A DNA stretch of 64,000 nt from an uncultured Lachnospiraceae bacterium (lineage in GTDB: Bacteria > Bacillota > Clostridia > Lachnospirales > Lachnospiraceae), in NCBI GenBank assembly GCA_910588215.1, contig CAJUQJ010000002.1:124001-188000 (forward strand). Reading direction: 5' to 3'. Below, piece after piece: positions 62,189 to 64,000 of the stretch. Under the pieces are notes generated by a model, which was not told the DNA's origin, ran no database searches, and was given only the letters and a program-made list of their open reading frames with translations. The translations under genes and the position numbers were made by a program. The number at the start of each line of letters is the position of its first letter. Within the stretch, counting starts at the first letter, position 1.

Positions 62189-64000
62189 CTATGAAAGCAG
62201 TGACAGAATCAGATTCGGCTGCTGGTTCGCCTGAGCCAGCATTGACTGACCGGCCTGTAGCAGAACCTGACTGGCAGAATACTTCACCATCTCTTCCGCA
62301 ATATCGACATCCCTGATCAGCGATTCCGAAGCTGTGGTATTCTCCACGATATTATTCAGATTAGAAATGGTATGCTCCAGTCGGTTCTGCACCGCACCGT
62401 AGTCACTTCGCACATAACTAACATATCTGATCGCGTTTTTGATCTTGTCAATGGCATCTCCGGCATCTTCCACAGTTCTCACATTCACATCCGTAAGCCA
62501 CAAAGCCGCCGTATCCATACGGTAAAGATTCAAAGTAATATGCTGTCCCGCTTCCGCTCCTACCTGAATGCCAACGCTATTACTGCCTCCTGTAGCGCCT
62601 GGTCTTACCGTTGTTCCACCGCCACCGCCAATAATACTCGCTCCACCCACATTCAGGGCTGACGTGATAACAGAGCCTGCACCTCCAAGAGACTCATAGG
62701 AAAGCTGTCTGACGAATTCCACTAGCGCAGGATCTCCCTGATTGACGGTATTTTTTAACTGGCCTACCGTCATACCGGTACGATCCTGTATCGTCTGCCT
62801 AAAGCTTTTGCCTCCCATCAAATCGGCAAAGATCTTATCCATACCGGCAGCAATATTCTGGCCGGTCATCGCACCGCCGCCATTCGCCAGGTATCCGGCA
62901 TAGGCCGCCGCCAGATATCCATGCCCATAAGGACGGTTGTCTACGGTATGACTCCTCAGATAATTCTTGATATTCGCATCCTGGCTGGCATCATTTCCGC
63001 CTGACAATTGATTTGCATAAGCGATCAACGAATTATTCCACTGTGTCGGGAAGCCGCCTCCGGCCAACTGGGCCGTTCCCTCTGTGAACCATTCCGGAAA
63101 GGCATCTCCTTTCCTGCCGCTCATACCGTCGGTCATCGCAAACTGCATCACGGAATGCATAAATTCATGGGCTATGGTAGACTGCAGCGCTTCCACCCTG
63201 CTGCCTGTACCATCAGCATCAGCCGCCGTGAAATCTGCTGAATCTACCTGAATTTCCAGATTAAATCCTCTGCCATTACCGGTCGTTGACCAGCTAAAAC
63301 CAGCCCTCGCCAACATATTATTCAAGCCATCCAGCCTTGTCACGGTAATCTTGATATCCATCGTCTCATTCCCGATATCATTCTTAATAGACGGAAACGC
63401 ATCAAAAATCTGCTGCGCCACAACAGGAATCATATCCTTAACGATCAAATCCGCCAGATCACCACCATTAGAAACCGGATTGACAGCGGCCTTCGCTGCC
63501 CTATCCATCTGATTCGCACTGATCTGCCCTGTTTTGTCCACGCCTTCTGCCTTATCCAGACTCTCCACCGTGAAAGAACTATCCAAAAGATTAAAATGTA
63601 ATTTATAATGCTAGGTGTTTATCCTGGAAGCAGACGCAGCCACCGCCCCATCCTCCGGGAACAACGGTATTTCATTGAAAACCGTATGTCTGGATGTGGT
63701 GTCAATTTCATTCTTAAGCTGCTTAAGTTCAGTATCGATCATTTCTCTGTCAGACGCAGTCCATGTACCGTTGGCCGCTTTTACTGCCAGTTCATTGGCA
63801 CGCTGCAGCATGGCATGCACCTCATTCAGCGCACCTTCCGCAGACTGCACCATTGAAATACCGTCCTGCGCATTCGTTGCAGCCTGTGTCAATCCGCGAA
63901 TCTGCCGACGCATTTTCTCAGACACAGCCAGTCCAGCTGCATCATCCGCAGACCGGTTGATCCGGTAGCCGGACGAAAGCTTTTCTACCGTACTTCCATT
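62189..64000 (-). pseudogene. Flagellinolysin (flagellin with zinc metallopeptidase domain), interrupted by one in-frame TAG, 5' end beyond the window
   Basis: Read on the minus strand from 64000, the gene codes for the flagellin D0/D1 region (EKLSSGYRINRSADDAAGLAVSEKMR, then AEGALNEVHAMLQRANELAV). A TAG follows at 63611-63613, and the same frame continues through a metallopeptidase domain (HEFMH, with EWFTEGTAQL supplying the third ligand) to the flagellin C-terminal D1/D0 (LEHTISNLNNIVENTTASESLIRDVDIAEEMVKYS, ending SLLS). Flagellinolysins are proteolytic flagellin subunits in flagellar filaments. The stop lies just after the D1 part; the codon may once have coded Tyr (a YHY-type stretch), which is inference. 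No ribosome-binding site precedes the downstream part. Without read-through neither half would make a filament protein. Confidence 0.85.
63611..63613 (-). other. In-frame amber codon within the flagellinolysin gene
   Basis: TAG in the reading frame that is open on both sides for at least 400 bp upstream in the window and 1400 bp downstream. No frameshift is needed to join the two halves. Confidence 0.9.

Noticed and set aside
63611..63613. Pyrrolysine codon
   Set aside because: No pylS, pylT or PYLIS-like context in the window, and flagellins are not known Pyl proteins. Nonsense mutation is simpler; kept only as a test.

Overview
The window looks like chromosome from a member of the Clostridia, most likely family Lachnospiraceae. 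This rests on the gene content: a dgt-dnaG-rpoD-trmK-nucleoside kinase block, a TGS/uridine-kinase fusion, YlmH, a GerMN lipoprotein, DUF4125, DUF6320, DUF4474 and DUF6171 type proteins, an xpaC-telA pair, an ISLre2-type insertion sequence and a flagellinolysin. GC content is moderate by eye, Shine-Dalgarno sites are strong (GGAGG), and promoters are of sigma-A type. Most genes lie on the minus strand. No species is named because the sequence alone does not decide it.

Layout. 0-5.6 kb: a short transposon-like element (81-255) with terminal inverted repeats and an 8-bp target duplication, a PHP-domain protein, a membrane protein, the S4 RNA-binding protein YlmH, and two G3E/CobW-type GTPases, one with a His/Cys-rich metal-binding tandem repeat. 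5.6-13.8 kb: repeats, a two-gene ABC exporter, an aldose epimerase, a secreted trypsin-like protease, RNase P RNA (rnpB), an ECF sigma factor with a DUF4179 membrane partner, and ferritin. 13.9-23.7 kb: a carbohydrate uptake and breakdown locus (YesM-type histidine kinase, GH31 glycosidase, lipoprotein binding protein, two LplB/LplC-type permeases, AraC-type response regulator). 23.7-30.3 kb: the housekeeping macromolecular-synthesis cluster. 30.5-35.1 kb: an acyltransferase/alpha-beta-hydrolase/DUF6320 group and the DUF4125-GerMN pair.

35.1-41.2 kb: two divergent leucine tRNA genes with clear promoters and terminators, an AT-rich possibly acquired segment with a GNAT acetyltransferase, a lipoprotein, DUF4474, phosphoesterase, DUF6171 and a class-I amidotransferase-like peptidase, plus two palindromic elements. 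41.2-47 kb: an Mbeg1-type lipase-like protein, a nucleoid-associated protein, an AGCS transporter and a chemotaxis receptor. 47.0-49.0 kb: a complete ISLre2-type element with a 9-bp target duplication, which cut the last residues off a MATE exporter gene. 50-54.5 kb: MscS channel and an XRE-regulated ABC transporter whose permease is fused to a CPBP protease. 54.7-58.6 kb: XpaC-TelA-CPBP. 58.6-61.9 kb: a PadR-controlled SEDS (FtsW/RodA) protein with a cytoplasmic prefix domain, acylphosphatase, nitroreductase and a zinc-ribbon protein. 62.2-64.0 kb: a flagellinolysin (flagellin carrying a zinc metallopeptidase) interrupted by one in-frame TAG and running off the right edge.

How the parts fit: the sugar locus is a complete sense-import-hydrolyse unit whose regulator sits at the end of the housekeeping cluster. 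Several envelope modules (XRE-ABC-CPBP, XpaC-TelA-CPBP, PadR-SEDS) lie side by side at 51-60 kb. At least five short repeat or palindrome families are scattered between genes. The strongest unusual observations are the amber-interrupted flagellinolysin, the IS-trimmed MATE gene with its target duplication, the PadR-SEDS prefix-domain fusion with overlapping divergent promoters, and the 81-255 element.
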